DNA from: Pelosinus sp. UFO1
Lineage (GTDB): Bacteria; Bacillota; Negativicutes; DSM-13327
Length of the DNA stretch: 64,000 nucleotides
Assembly: GCF_000725345.1 (NCBI RefSeq)
Contig: NZ_CP008852.1
Span: 796,001 to 860,000, forward strand
Reading direction: 5' to 3'
Both the position numbers and the translations under genes were made by a program. The notes under the pieces are model-generated. The model made no database searches and was not told the DNA's origin. It saw only the letters and a list, made by a program, of their open reading frames with translations. Below are positions 37,999-48,435 of the stretch, one piece after another. Position 1 is the first letter of the stretch, and the number at the start of each line of letters is the position of its first letter.

Positions 37999-38982
37999 AT
38001 GAAATATCGAACAATAGGGAAAACAGGAATTCAAGTCTCAAGTTTATGTTTTGGTACGATGTCTTTTGGCGGAAACGCTGATGAAGAAACATCCAAAGCA
38101 ATGTTTAAGCGTTGTCGTGAAGCTGGTATCAACTTTTTTGATACTGCAAACGTTTATAGTCAAGGGCGGTCTGAACAAATACTAGGAGAATGTATTGCTG
38201 ATTGCAGAGATGAAATTGTACTTACTACAAAAGTTTTTTATCCAACAGGAAAAGATATTAATGCCGGGGGACTTTCTCGTCGTCACATTATGCTTGAATT
38301 TGAAAAAAGCTTACGACGGTTAAAAACGGATCGCATTGATTTTTACTTTGTGCATTGTTTTGATGAGAATACCCCTATGGAAGAAACACTTCGTGCACTT
38401 GATGATCTTCAAGCACAAGGTAAAATCCTCTATCCAGCGGTAAGTAATTGGGCAGCTTGGCAAATTACTAAGGCATTAGGGATTTCTGCAAGAGAGCAGC
38501 TTGCTCGTTTTGAATTAATACAACCCATGTATAACCTAGTTAAACGTCAAGCTGAGGTTGAGATTTTGCCTCTCGCCGTTTCTGAACAAATCGGAGTTAT
38601 ATCCTATAGTCCTTTAGGAGCTGGACTTCTTACAGGTAAATATGGGGTGAACAAACGGCCAGAGCAAGGACGGCTAGTTGAAGAAAAAAGATATACGGAT
38701 CGTTATACAGATGAAATAAATTTTGTTGTAGCCGACCGATTTAATGCATATGCTGCGGAACATGGCTTGCATCCTGCAACGCTTGCAGTTGCCTGGGTTA
38801 TGTCTAATCCTGCAATAACAGCCCCCATTATCGGGGCAAGAAATTTAGAACAGCTCGAGTATTCCCTCGCTGCTATTGATGTGGATATGAGTCCAGAATG
38901 GCGTAATGAAATCTCTTCACTTTCTATTACTCCTGCACCTGCAACAGATCGTGCAGAAACCCTGCTACCTAGTTGGACATGA
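37999..38982 (+). CDS. Aldo/keto reductase
   Basis: 327-aa NADPH-dependent oxidoreductase of the AKR superfamily (TIM barrel). The catalytic tetrad is visible: Asp and Tyr in FFDTANVYSQG, Lys in LTTKVF and His in FYFVHCFD. The C-terminal NADP-binding part contains PIIGARNLEQLEYSL. It reduces aldehydes or ketones; the MerR-type promoter upstream points to reactive aldehydes. AGGAGG precedes the ATG. The MATE gene follows by 40 bases. Confidence 0.93.
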   Translation: MKYRTIGKTGIQVSSLCFGTMSFGGNADEETSKAMFKRCREAGINFFDTANVYSQGRSEQILGECIADCRDEIVLTTKVFYPTGKDINAGGLSRRHIMLEFEKSLRRLKTDRIDFYFVHCFDENTPMEETLRALDDLQAQGKILYPAVSNWAAWQITKALGISAREQLARFELIQPMYNLVKRQAEVEILPLAVSEQIGVISYSPLGAGLLTGKYGVNKRPEQGRLVEEKRYTDRYTDEINFVVADRFNAYAAEHGLHPATLAVAWVMSNPAITAPIIGARNLEQLEYSLAAIDVDMSPEWRNEISSLSITPAPATDRAETLLPSWT

Positions 38983-39022
38983 TTTTTGGATGAACATCTC
39001 TATCTAAACATAGGAGGGAAAT

Positions 39023-40378
39023 TTGGAACAGAAATTTGTAGCAGCAAAAAAGTTATTTACGAATCAGGATTTATACAAATTATTTCTGCCCGTTATCGTA
39101 GAGCAGTTTTTAGAATATCTAGTAGGATTGGTAGACTCCATCATGGTAGCGCATGTGGGGGAAGCAGCCGTGTCTGGCGTATCTTTGGTGGATTTTGTCA
39201 TGGCACTACTCATTAGTTTGTTTGCAGCGCTGTCTACTGGTGGCGCAGTGATTGCGGGGCAGTATCTGGGCAGGAAACAGAAGGAAGAATCGAGAGAAGC
39301 AGCAAATCAGCTCGTATGGTTTTCCGGTGCCATATCTATCATAATCATGGTCATTATCTATCTAGCGAAACCGCTTATTTTAAATGGTCTGTTTGGGCAG
39401 ATTACGGATGAAGTACGTAGGGATGCGAATACTTATCTGATGATTACAGCCATATCCATTCCCTTTTTGGCACTATATAATGCGGTCGCGGCAATATTTC
39501 GTACCATGGGTAATTCAAAACTGCCTATGAATATAATGCTGGCTATGAACATAGCGCATGCGGTAGGAAATGCAATACTTATTTACGGCTTCCACTTTGG
39601 GATTGAGGGTGTTGCCATACCGACCTTGCTATCACGTATAGCGGCTGCAGTTATTATAATCACATTGGCTTTCAACAAAAAGCATTCCATATATATAACG
39701 AAAAGTTTAAAACATAAATTTAACTGGTCGATGATCAAAAGAATCTTAAGCATAGGTGTTCCATATGGAATAGAAAATGGTTTGTTCTATCTGGGAAGAA
39801 TTATCGTGCTCAGTCTTGTTGCTACGTTCGGTACGGCAGCAATTGCGGCAAATGCGGTGTCAGGCACCATTGTAATGTTCCAAGTGGTGCCGGGGATGGC
39901 AATTGGTCTTGGATTAACTGTAGTTATAGCAAGATGTGTAGGCGCAGGGGATTATGAACAGGCTAAATATTATACCAAAAAGATTATGGGTATTGTGTAT
40001 GTGGCTCATGTGGTGAGTTGTGCAGTGGTACTTGCTTTACTGCCTTCCATAATGGATGTTTATGGGCTATCTGAGACGGCGACTGCGATGACCACGAAAA
40101 ATGTATGGTGGCATGCAGCATTTATGGTTGTAATTTGGCCCCTTGCTTACACCTTACCAGTGACGTTCCGTGCATCGGGAGATGCCAAATATCCCATGAT
40201 TGTTGGTATTTTGTCCATGTTTTTCTGTCGTATTGCACTAGCTTATTTACTAAGTATTTATTTTAATATGGGAATGTTCGGCACATGGGTAGCTATGTTT
40301 ATTGATTGGATTGTCAAGTCAATCATTTTCGTTCACAGATATATAAGTGAACGATGGACTCAGTTTCATGCAATTTAA
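39023..40378 (+). CDS. MATE-family efflux transporter
   Basis: 451-aa membrane protein with 12 hydrophobic segments in two homologous halves, typical of MATE cation- or proton-driven exporters (PVIVEQFLEYLVGLVDSIMV, GTAAIAANAVSGTIVMF). It begins with TTG after AGGAGGG. It probably shares the MerR-dependent mRNA of the preceding reductase, so its cargo may be an electrophile or its adduct; this is inference. Confidence 0.9.
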   Translation: MEQKFVAAKKLFTNQDLYKLFLPVIVEQFLEYLVGLVDSIMVAHVGEAAVSGVSLVDFVMALLISLFAALSTGGAVIAGQYLGRKQKEESREAANQLVWFSGAISIIIMVIIYLAKPLILNGLFGQITDEVRRDANTYLMITAISIPFLALYNAVAAIFRTMGNSKLPMNIMLAMNIAHAVGNAILIYGFHFGIEGVAIPTLLSRIAAAVIIITLAFNKKHSIYITKSLKHKFNWSMIKRILSIGVPYGIENGLFYLGRIIVLSLVATFGTAAIAANAVSGTIVMFQVVPGMAIGLGLTVVIARCVGAGDYEQAKYYTKKIMGIVYVAHVVSCAVVLALLPSIMDVYGLSETATAMTTKNVWWHAAFMVVIWPLAYTLPVTFRASGDAKYPMIVGILSMFFCRIALAYLLSIYFNMGMFGTWVAMFIDWIVKSIIFVHRYISERWTQFHAI

Positions 40379-40380
40379 CT

Positions 40381-40519
40381 GATTTCTGTATAGGATCCCG
40401 CAAACGTCTGAAAGTAAATGCGGTTGCCCAGTACTATCAGCATTGCGTCGAGAAAGTTGCCGGAGTCCTACAGAGTCTGATTAAGGAAGACAAGGTCAAG
40501 TATAGGAGGGAGGGTAAAT
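40381..40519 (+). other. Possible coding remnant between MATE and reductase genes
   Basis: An open stretch reading KRLKVNAVAQYYQHCVEKV and on to LIKEDKVKYRREG looks like the C-terminal helices of some protein, but lacks a start and runs into the next gene in the wrong frame. I cannot name the family. It may be a scar of gene loss. Confidence 0.3.
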
Positions 40520-41674
40520 ATGGAATATCGAATTTTAGGAAGAACAGGTATCAAAGTAAGTGCCATTGGGATTGGCGGTGAGGGATTTGAAAATAAAAAA
40601 TATGAAGATTGCGAAGCAATCATTGATTGTGCAATCAGTGAAGGTATTAATTTTATTGATCTATATAATTCAAATCCAGAAGCTAGAAATAATGTTGGTA
40701 AAGCGTTAAGTAAATATCCTCGAAGTAGTTTTGTTATTGAAGGACATCTATGTTCTACTTGGGATAACGGACAATATCGACGTACCAGGGAATTTAATGA
40801 AGTTGTTAATGCATTTGAAGACTTCTTAACTAGAATGCAGTTAGACTATGTCGATGTAGGGATGATTCATTATGTTGATGATCAAAAAGATTTTGATAAC
40901 ATTTTTAATGGAAAAATAATTAAATATGCAGCAGAATTAAAGGAAAAAGGAGTTATTAAGTCTTTAGGAATATCCACACATAATACAGATATTGCTTTTA
41001 GAGCAGTGGAAACAGGAATCATTGATGTAATTTTATTTAGCATCAATGCTGCTTATGATATGCTGCCAGCCAGTGAGGATGTAAATATATTATTTGAGGA
41101 AAGTACTTTTAAAAACAGAACTTATGAAGGTATTGATCCAAAACGTGATAGGTTATACCATACTTGTCAAAATGAGGGTGTTGCATTGACTGTTATGAAG
41201 GGATATGCTGCGGGAGTGTTATTAAGTGACAAAGGATCGCCCTTTGAAAAAGCACTGACACCAGTACAATGCTTACATTACTGTTTAACGAGACCGGCAG
41301 TTGCTTCCGTAATGGTTGGAGTATCTAATATAAATCAAATACTTGCAGCAACCGCCTATGTCACTGCAAGTAATAAAGAAAAAGATTATAGTGAAGTTCT
41401 TGCAAAAGCACCAAGGAATTCATTTAGCGGACATTGTATGTATTGTGGACATTGTGCCCCATGTTCGAAAAAGATAGATATTGCATCAGTAAATAAATAT
41501 TTAGATTTGGCATTAATTCAAGAAGATGTTCCTGAAACATTAAAGAATCATTATGATTTATTAGAACATCACGCAAATAAATGCATAGAATGTGGGTTAT
41601 GTATGAAAAATTGTCCATTCAATGTAGATATTATTAATAAAATGAAACAGGCTGTTACACTTTTTGGCAAATAA
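40520..41674 (+). CDS. AKR-ferredoxin fusion with altered catalytic tetrad
   Basis: 384 aa. Residues about 1-285 are an aldo/keto reductase-like barrel; residues about 300-375 carry two cysteine clusters (CMYCGHCAPC and CIECGLCMKNCP), as in ferredoxin-fused AKRs. The tetrad is not standard: after Asp47 the motif reads DLYNSN, with Asn52 where the catalytic Tyr is expected, and the usual TK strand reads VIEGHL, without Lys. His117 remains (MIHYVD). It may therefore not be a classical NADPH carbonyl reductase. AGGAGGGAGG precedes the ATG. Confidence 0.85.
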   Translation: MEYRILGRTGIKVSAIGIGGEGFENKKYEDCEAIIDCAISEGINFIDLYNSNPEARNNVGKALSKYPRSSFVIEGHLCSTWDNGQYRRTREFNEVVNAFEDFLTRMQLDYVDVGMIHYVDDQKDFDNIFNGKIIKYAAELKEKGVIKSLGISTHNTDIAFRAVETGIIDVILFSINAAYDMLPASEDVNILFEESTFKNRTYEGIDPKRDRLYHTCQNEGVALTVMKGYAAGVLLSDKGSPFEKALTPVQCLHYCLTRPAVASVMVGVSNINQILAATAYVTASNKEKDYSEVLAKAPRNSFSGHCMYCGHCAPCSKKIDIASVNKYLDLALIQEDVPETLKNHYDLLEHHANKCIECGLCMKNCPFNVDIINKMKQAVTLFGK

Positions 41675-41777
41675 GCAATTATGAGGTATATGGAATACTA
41701 TAGCTTTTCAAAACTTGCACTTACATGCATTGAAATTATTCTGGAAAATAACTGAAAATAAAGGAGACGATATCGAC

Positions 41778-42899
41778 ATGGAAAAGAAAAAATTGGGATT
41801 TGGATTTATGAGGTTACCTGTAAAGAATCAGAATGATCCAGCAAGTATTGATATGGATACATTAAATCAAATGGTAGATACTTTTTTGGAAAGAGGCTTT
41901 ACTTATTTTGATACAGCTTATATGTATCATATGAATAAGAGTGAGATAGCAATAAGAGAAGCGTTAGTAAAACGTCATAAAAGAGACAGTTTCACGTTAG
42001 CGACAAAATTACCAACAATGTTTTTAAAAACAAAGGAAGATCAAGAAAGAATTTTTAACGAACAATTAGAAAAATGTGGTGTGGATTACTTCGATTATTA
42101 TCTTCTTCATAATCTTGGGGTAGCCCATTATGAGATAGCACAAAAATTTGATAGTTTTGCATTTATTCAGCAAAAGAAAAAAGAAGGAAAGATCAGGCAT
42201 ATCGGATTTTCTTATCATGATAATGCTGATTTATTGGATGAAATCCTGACAGCACATCCGGAAGTAGATTTTGTCCAGTTACAGATTAATTATCTGGATT
42301 GGGACAGTGAAAGTATTCAGTCAAGAAAGTGCTACGAAGTGGCAAGAAAGCATAATAAACCTGTTATTATTATGGAGCCTGTCAAAGGCGGTATGCTTGC
42401 GAAAGTGCCTGAAAAAGCAGAGCAACTATTTAAAGAATATCATCCTGACATGTCTATACCATCATGGGCTATCCGTTACGTGGCAAGTCTTGAGGGAATT
42501 ATGATGGTATTAAGCGGAATGTCTGATATGGAGCAGTTACTGGATAATATGGGTTATATGCAAGAGTTTAAGCCATTTGTTCAGGAAGAATATGATCGTG
42601 TTGAAAAGGCAGTTAGGATTATTAATGAAGCAATTGCCATTCCCTGTACAGCTTGTCAGTACTGTGTAGAAGATTGTCCGAAAAACATAGCGATTCCGAA
42701 GTATTTCTCGTTATATAATACGGAAAAACAAACTTTGAGCACCGGGTTTTCTATACAAAGAGTATACTATGATAATTATACAAAAACACATGGAAAAGCA
42801 TCCGAGTGTATCGGATGCAAAAAGTGTGAAAAAAATTGTCCACAGCATATTGAGATTACAAAATATTTAAAAGATGTAGCGGGTGTTTTTGAAGCATAA
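41778..42899 (+). CDS. AKR-ferredoxin fusion oxidoreductase
   Basis: 373-aa aldo/keto reductase with a C-terminal 2[4Fe-4S]-type domain. The tetrad is complete ([21 protein letters not shown]). The cluster motifs are [12 protein letters not shown] and [13 protein letters not shown]. The fusion suggests ferredoxin-linked rather than only NADPH-linked electron supply. An earlier in-frame ATG at 41715 lacks a ribosome site; the ATG at 41778 follows AAAGGAG. It is downstream of the tetrad-altered paralogue and may be co-transcribed with it. Confidence 0.9.
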   Translation: MEKKKLGFGFMRLPVKNQNDPASIDMDTLNQMVDTFLERGFTYFDTAYMYHMNKSEIAIREALVKRHKRDSFTLATKLPTMFLKTKEDQERIFNEQLEKCGVDYFDYYLLHNLGVAHYEIAQKFDSFAFIQQKKKEGKIRHIGFSYHDNADLLDEILTAHPEVDFVQLQINYLDWDSESIQSRKCYEVARKHNKPVIIMEPVKGGMLAKVPEKAEQLFKEYHPDMSIPSWAIRYVASLEGIMMVLSGMSDMEQLLDNMGYMQEFKPFVQEEYDRVEKAVRIINEAIAIPCTACQYCVEDCPKNIAIPKYFSLYNTEKQTLSTGFSIQRVYYDNYTKTHGKASECIGCKKCEKNCPQHIEITKYLKDVAGVFEA

Positions 42900-43006
42900 C
42901 TTCCTTTCCAAAGATATGGAACAGAAAAATCCTAAGTGGATGAGAAATGTCTATACGGATTAAATACTCCAGAGCTGTTAGAAAGAATTATGAGGATTAC
43001 ATGTTC

Positions 43007-43087
43007 ATGAAATAAACCAATTTTAAAATCCCACAAGCCTTCAAAATTAAGGATTGTGGGATTTTAAAATTCTAGTGGACATATAAT
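43007..43087. repeat. 23-bp-stem hairpin repeat, copy 2
   Basis: Arms 43019-43041 and 43049-43071; core CCCACAAGCCTT/AAGGATTGTGGG, loop CAAAATT. Same flanks as copy 1. The G-C pair of copy 1 (CAGAA/TTCTG) is replaced by C-G here (CACAA/TTGTG), so the stem is kept by paired change. It follows the reductase operon. Confidence 0.8.
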
Positions 43088-43217
43088 GCGTATAGTCTGT
43101 TACATAAGTGATTGTGAAAGGATTAGGCAATCATTTGGGACGAATGCGATAACGGTCTCTTTCTTATTTGTTGCATAATTATAATAAGGATGCTGAAGCT
43201 TGCTCCATAACTTTATA
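43082..43217 (+). repeat. 130-bp intergenic repeat, copy A
   Basis: Runs from TATAATGCGTAT through GTCTGTTACATAAGTGATTG, ATTAGGCAATCATTTGGGAC, GATAACGGTCTC and TTTGTTGCATAAT to GAAGCTTGCTCCATAACTTT. Two further copies lie at 50351 (inverted) and 51454. No ORF, no terminal inverted repeats seen. Here it lies directly upstream of the FliB-like gene. Confidence 0.8.
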
Positions 43218-43296
43218 GGAAAAATAAGGCTCTATTTCAATTAGCCAGGCTACTTATAACGAAATCACATAAGACCATTAAGTATAGGAGAATATA

Positions 43297-44553
43297 ATGC
43301 TTACCTTTAAGAAAATACTTGAACCACAATACCTTAAGAAGTTTCATTGCATAGCATCCGCCTGTCAGGACAGTTGCTGTACGGGCTGGGACGTCGTTGT
43401 TGATAAGGCTACCTACGATATTTACCAGCAAAGTCAGAATATACTTTTAAAACCTATGTTTCATGATCACATTATGATCAATATTGACAGTACCGGGAAC
43501 TCTTCCTATGCGCGAATTGCAATGAATAATTATGTTTGCCCATTTTTAACGGAAGATAGACTTTGTATAATTCAAAAGACATTGAATGAAGAATCGTTGT
43601 CTATAACTTGTGATACCTATCCACGCACTTTTAATAATCTTGACGGATTGCTGGAACGATCGCTGTGTGTATCATGCCCTAGTGCTGCTGAACTGGTGCT
43701 GATGAATGAAGAGCCAATGCAATTTAATAGTAGTGAAACCGTTGTTTTGGTTCGGAATAACCAGATTCCCGTATTAAATACTGGTGACGACGTGAACGCT
43801 AAACCATATCGCTACTTTCAGGAGATACGCAACTTCATTATTACTCTATTGCAAGATAGAACGTATCCACTGTGGCAGCGCTTAGTTATTCTCAGTGTGT
43901 TTTGCGACCGCCTCGACCAAGTTAGCGCGGAGTTATACGACGAAGATATTCCATATATTATTGCGTATTTTAAGGATAAAATTCAGAAGGGAGAATTCCG
44001 TGAGTCAATGGATAATGCTGGCGACCGGTCGGAGATACAACTGCAGGTAATGAGAATTCTAATTGACCATCGTTTAAATGGAAACTTTGTAAGCAAGAAG
44101 TTTCTTGTCTATGTGAATGAGTTTGTCAAAGGGCTTGGCGGTATCGATGGTATTTGTCAAGAAACAATTAGTTTGCGGTATAAAGAGGCATATACTACAT
44201 ACTATCAGCCGTTTATGGAAAAACACGAATATGTCCTAGAAAATTACCTAGTGAATTACGTATTTAAGAACCTGTTTCCCTTTAGGCCACAGAAGAGTAT
44301 TTATTTTGACCAAAAGAGCATCTATACAGAATACATCCTATTGGTAATCCATTACTCCCTGATTAAAACTTTATTGATTGGCATCGCAGGCTATCATCAG
44401 GAGAATTTTAACAGCAAGCATGTGATAACGCTTATCCAAACATTTGCCAAGTCAATTGAACATAACCTGCCCTATCTTAAGCAAGCAGTGCAGTTTATTG
44501 AGGCGAGTAATATGAACAATACGAGCGGCATGACGATATTAATCAAGAATTAA
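43297..44553 (+). CDS. FliB-type lysine N-methylase-like protein
   Basis: 418-aa protein resembling flagellin lysine N-methylases. The N-terminus has the cysteine cluster CIASACQDSCCTGW, followed by CPFLTEDRLCIIQ and CDTYPRTF, the pattern of the metal-chelating CxxCxxCC domain. No flagellin or motility gene is nearby, so the substrate could be another protein. A modest AGGAGAAT site precedes the ATG. The gene stands alone, just after a repeat copy. Confidence 0.8.
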   Translation: MLTFKKILEPQYLKKFHCIASACQDSCCTGWDVVVDKATYDIYQQSQNILLKPMFHDHIMINIDSTGNSSYARIAMNNYVCPFLTEDRLCIIQKTLNEESLSITCDTYPRTFNNLDGLLERSLCVSCPSAAELVLMNEEPMQFNSSETVVLVRNNQIPVLNTGDDVNAKPYRYFQEIRNFIITLLQDRTYPLWQRLVILSVFCDRLDQVSAELYDEDIPYIIAYFKDKIQKGEFRESMDNAGDRSEIQLQVMRILIDHRLNGNFVSKKFLVYVNEFVKGLGGIDGICQETISLRYKEAYTTYYQPFMEKHEYVLENYLVNYVFKNLFPFRPQKSIYFDQKSIYTEYILLVIHYSLIKTLLIGIAGYHQENFNSKHVITLIQTFAKSIEHNLPYLKQAVQFIEASNMNNTSGMTILIKN

Positions 44554-44737
44554 TGCATTATTCCTTAAAGATGTCAGGCATTGTAAGTCAAGACACTAGG
44601 GTGAATCGGTATTGTTGTTAATAATGCGATTAGAGAGTCATGTGTAAGTCCTAGAAAATGCACAGGCTATTTTTTATCCCGTGACGAGAATAGTAAATGG
44701 GATGGGATTTGTCATTCATACTTTTAGGAATTTACTG

Positions 44738-44768
44738 TTGACTTGGAGTTAACTCCAGATGATATGCT
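44738..44768 (+). promoter_or_regulatory. MerR-type promoter 2, for the merR gene at 44789
   Basis: -35 TTGACT (44738-44743), 19-bp spacer with TTGGAGTTAACTCCA, -10 TATGCT (44763-44768), only 20 bases from the merR start. Indicates autoregulation. Confidence 0.88.
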
Positions 44769-44788
44769 GTTTTTGGAGGTGAAATCGT

Positions 44789-45157
44789 ATGACGATTACA
44801 GAAGTGAGTAAAAAGTTTGATGTTTCCCAGGATACACTCCGCTATTATGAACGCATCGGACTAATTCCGAGTGTAAACCGTAATAAAAGCGGGATTAGGA
44901 ATTATACGGAAGAAGATTGCAGATGGGTTGAATTTGTCAAATGTATGCGAAGTGCAGGTCTTCCGATTGAAGTATTAATTGAGTATGTTGGGTTGTTTCA
45001 ACAGGGAGATGAAACAACTGGGGCAAGAAAAGAACTCTTAATTGAGCAACGTAAACAGCTCTTAATAAAAATGGAAGAGATGCAGAAAACGGTGGAACGC
45101 CTGGATTATAAAATTGCAAGATATGGACAGGCAGCAGGCGGAATCGTTTTGTGGTAA
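44789..45157 (+). CDS. MerR-family regulator, AdhR-like (copy 1)
   Basis: 122-aa regulator. The N-terminal winged helix reads TEVSKKFDVSQDTLRYYERI, with the dimerisation helix from about residue 78. Cys52 in VEFVKCMRSAG corresponds to the redox/electrophile-sensing Cys of Bacillus AdhR, which responds to formaldehyde and methylglyoxal; Cys44 also occurs. The last 12 residues (GQAAGGIVLW end) differ from the paralogue at 59471, as if the C-terminus had been changed by a small frameshift or rearrangement. It has its own MerR-type promoter and sits just before the reductase at 45303. Confidence 0.93.
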   Translation: MTITEVSKKFDVSQDTLRYYERIGLIPSVNRNKSGIRNYTEEDCRWVEFVKCMRSAGLPIEVLIEYVGLFQQGDETTGARKELLIEQRKQLLIKMEEMQKTVERLDYKIARYGQAAGGIVLW

Positions 45158-45165
45158 AAAAGTAT

Positions 45166-45196
45166 ATGACTTGGAGTGAACTCTAAGGTTTACATT
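45166..45196 (+). promoter_or_regulatory. MerR-type promoter 3, for the reductase at 45303
   Basis: -35 ATGACT (45166-45171), 19-bp spacer with TTGGAGTGAACTCTAA, -10 TACATT (45191-45196). Confidence 0.8.
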
Positions 45197-45284
45197 GGCA
45201 ATACAAGATAGTTAGGAGGTTCTCAAATTCAGTTGTGCAAAAATAGTTTTGCTCAACCAGATACGAAGATCAGGAAAAAATTAG

Positions 45285-46148
<864 letters not shown>

Positions 46149-46190
46149 AAGAGAAAAACAATCTAAATGAACGGATGGCTAATTTCTGTA

Positions 46191-46221
46191 TTGATTTAGA
46201 GTTAACTCCAAGAAGTATAAT
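46191..46221 (+). promoter_or_regulatory. MerR-type promoter 4, for the DUF362 gene
   Basis: -35 TTGATT (46191-46196), 19-bp spacer with TTAGAGTTAACTCCAA, -10 TATAAT (46216-46221). A 15-bp hairpin (46245-46287) lies in the leader, possibly ending read-through from the reductase or attenuating the new transcript. Confidence 0.85.
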
Positions 46222-46400
46222 TGCTTCATAAAAGCAAATAAAGATATAGCCTAACAATTTTATAATTATTAGAATTGTTAGGTTATAACTACTCTGAGAT
46301 AAAGTTAATAGGTAAAGGCACAGAAAATAATGAAGAAATATGATACACGCACTGGTGGGAAAGCATAAAATAACTAGCCGGAAAAAGGGGAGAGGTTAAA

Positions 46401-47432
46401 ATGAATGGTATGACGAGACGTAATTTTTTACAACTTGCTGGCGGAGTAGTGATCAGTTTGGCTTCTTATAGCATGACCGGTGTCAGTGCTGGTAAAGTTA
46501 AAGATGCTTGGCCGGATGCCGCGAAATCCAATGTATTTTTTACAAATGACATCAGTGTTAACGGGCTGCAGGAGATTTATTCTCGTATCAACAACGGAAT
46601 AACCGGGAAAGTAGCTATAAAATTACATACGGGTGAGCCACATGGTCCAAACCTTCTGCCGATTGAGCTTATTAAAGGCTTACAACCTAAAATTCCGAAC
46701 AGCTCGATTGTAGAATGTAATGTAATGTATCCCAGTCCGCGTCGTGAAACGGCTACCCATCGTGAAGTAATAAAAACAAACGGTTTTGATTTTTGTCCAG
46801 TAGATATTATGGATGAAGAAGGCGACGTTATGTTGCCAGTACCGGGAATGCAAGAATTTTTGGCGAACGGTCAAGGTTATACTCAAGGTAATCATCTTAC
46901 CGAAGTAGCTGTTGGCAGTCATCTCTTAAATTATGACTCGCTGTTTGTTTATACCCATTTTAAAGGCCATGCCATGGGCGGTTTCGGCGGATCTTTAAAA
47001 AATATCGGTATTGGTATAGCTTCGGGTCATGCGGGAAAAGCGATGGTTCATGGCTTCGATTTTAATCAACCTAACATTAATTTTATGAATTACATCGGTC
47101 CGGGTTTTCTTGAAAGAATGGTTGAATCGGGCAAGGCTACTACAGAGCATTTTAAAGGTCATATCACTTATATTAATGTATTGAAAAATATATCGATTGA
47201 TTGTGACTGCGATGCACATGGCGCTCCGCCCAAATGTCAAGATATCGGTATCCTTGGCTCAACTGATATTGTAGCAATTGACAAGGCCTCCCTTGATCTT
47301 GTGACCAATCTGCCAGCTGAACAAAATCACGATCTCCTTGAACGTATCGAATCTCGCAGTGGCCGCCATCAAGTTGAATATATGAAGACACTCGGCATGG
47401 GTAATACTGACTATAACCTCATCCAACTATAA
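46401..47432 (+). CDS. Tat-exported DUF362-domain protein
   Basis: 343 aa. The N-terminus MTRRNFLQLAGGVVISLAS is a twin-arginine signal (RRNFL), so the protein is folded and probably carries a cofactor before export. The body matches DUF362 (KLHTGEPHGPN, THFKGHAMGGFGGSLKNIGIG), a family often linked to iron-sulfur proteins; a CDCDAHGAPPKC stretch may bind metal, but a full ferredoxin domain is absent. GGGGAGAGG precedes the ATG. Under a MerR-type promoter, so part of the island regulon. Function unknown. Confidence 0.85.
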   Translation: MNGMTRRNFLQLAGGVVISLASYSMTGVSAGKVKDAWPDAAKSNVFFTNDISVNGLQEIYSRINNGITGKVAIKLHTGEPHGPNLLPIELIKGLQPKIPNSSIVECNVMYPSPRRETATHREVIKTNGFDFCPVDIMDEEGDVMLPVPGMQEFLANGQGYTQGNHLTEVAVGSHLLNYDSLFVYTHFKGHAMGGFGGSLKNIGIGIASGHAGKAMVHGFDFNQPNINFMNYIGPGFLERMVESGKATTEHFKGHITYINVLKNISIDCDCDAHGAPPKCQDIGILGSTDIVAIDKASLDLVTNLPAEQNHDLLERIESRSGRHQVEYMKTLGMGNTDYNLIQL

Positions 47433-47452
47433 TGTGATTTCGAAGTATAAAA

Positions 47453-47495
47453 AATAAGTGTGTAAGTTCGCAAGAACTTACACACTTATTTTTGT
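47453..47495 (+). terminator. Terminator after the DUF362 gene
   Basis: A 17-bp perfect stem (47453-47469 with 47474-47490) closed by a GCAA tetraloop and followed by a T-run. Confidence 0.93.
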
Positions 47496-47625
47496 ATTAA
47501 GAAAACCGTTTTAGAACTCTTCACGTTCGCCCATTACAGACATATTGGAATAATGTATATGCACCAATCCCATTCCGGCTCGGTTTTCATAAATACTTGG
47601 CTTGTTTAATCTATGGTGAGCGAGG

Positions 47626-48351
47626 TTAGCGGGCTCTGCTGCTTATAACTTTGTTTAGCACTGCGGTCGCATTATCGGCTTCTTTCTTGCCAACGTTGGC
47701 TTCAAGTACGGAGATGAGGCTTCTCATTTGCATCTCGGTCAACCCTACGTTAAACCCGACGTTGAAATGTGACTGAAGCTGGCTGTTGACACCTTCCATA
47801 CTGGACAGAGCCGAAATGGTTGCAAGCTCTCTACTTTGGAAATCCAGGATGTCGCGTCCGAAAATGTCTCCGAAAAGATGCCCCTTTAAAAACTGATCAA
47901 TTTGAGGCGCGAAAAAAGTTAATTGTGACTTGTACGGCGCTCCTACCAGTTGAGTCTGGATTTCTGTTCCGCGTTCTATACTGCTTTTTCCGGCAGGCAA
48001 CGGGTTTGCTTCCCGGCCAAGCTCATCTTTGATGCCTTTACCCTCGCGCTCCTCCATGACAGTCATAAAGGTGCTGATACCGTTAAGGCTGCGGGGGAAT
48101 CCTGTGTAGGCATACATCTGTACCAAGACTTCTTTTATTTCATTTACGGTCAAACCAGCATCTAGTCCTTCGTTTAGGGCCGTTTTCAATTTTTCTAAAT
48201 TGCCGTTGGCTGTGAAAGCGGCAATAGTGACAATGCCCTGCTGTTTGGCGCTCAAGTCTTGAATATTTGTCGTCTGCGCCTGTGAAATCGATGTGAAATT
48301 AAGTAACGAGAGGAAAATACCCGCCAAAATTACAGCAATTTTATTATTCAT
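47626..48351 (-). CDS. Exported carboxymuconolactone decarboxylase-like protein
   Basis: 241 aa. The N-terminus (MNNKIAVILAGIFLSLLNF, cut near SISQAQ) is a Sec signal peptide. Two CMD/AhpD-like helical repeats follow (about 35-115 with EIKEVLVQMYAYTGFPRSLN, and about 155-235 with GLTEMQMRSLISVLEANVG). The CxxC of AhpD peroxidases is absent, so it is more like a decarboxylase or a binding protein. Last gene of a leftward trio with the cupin and hydrolase. Export is unusual for this family. GGCGGT precedes the ATG. Confidence 0.87.
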   Translation of the reverse strand: MNNKIAVILAGIFLSLLNFTSISQAQTTNIQDLSAKQQGIVTIAAFTANGNLEKLKTALNEGLDAGLTVNEIKEVLVQMYAYTGFPRSLNGISTFMTVMEEREGKGIKDELGREANPLPAGKSSIERGTEIQTQLVGAPYKSQLTFFAPQIDQFLKGHLFGDIFGRDILDFQSRELATISALSSMEGVNSQLQSHFNVGFNVGLTEMQMRSLISVLEANVGKKEADNATAVLNKVISSRAR

Positions 48352-48435
48352 GATATTACCGCCTTTGTTTTACAATTTTTAATTTAAGCTTAAAATTCTT
48401 GGACAGTAGCATTGACTGTCAAAGGAAAATGTGTG

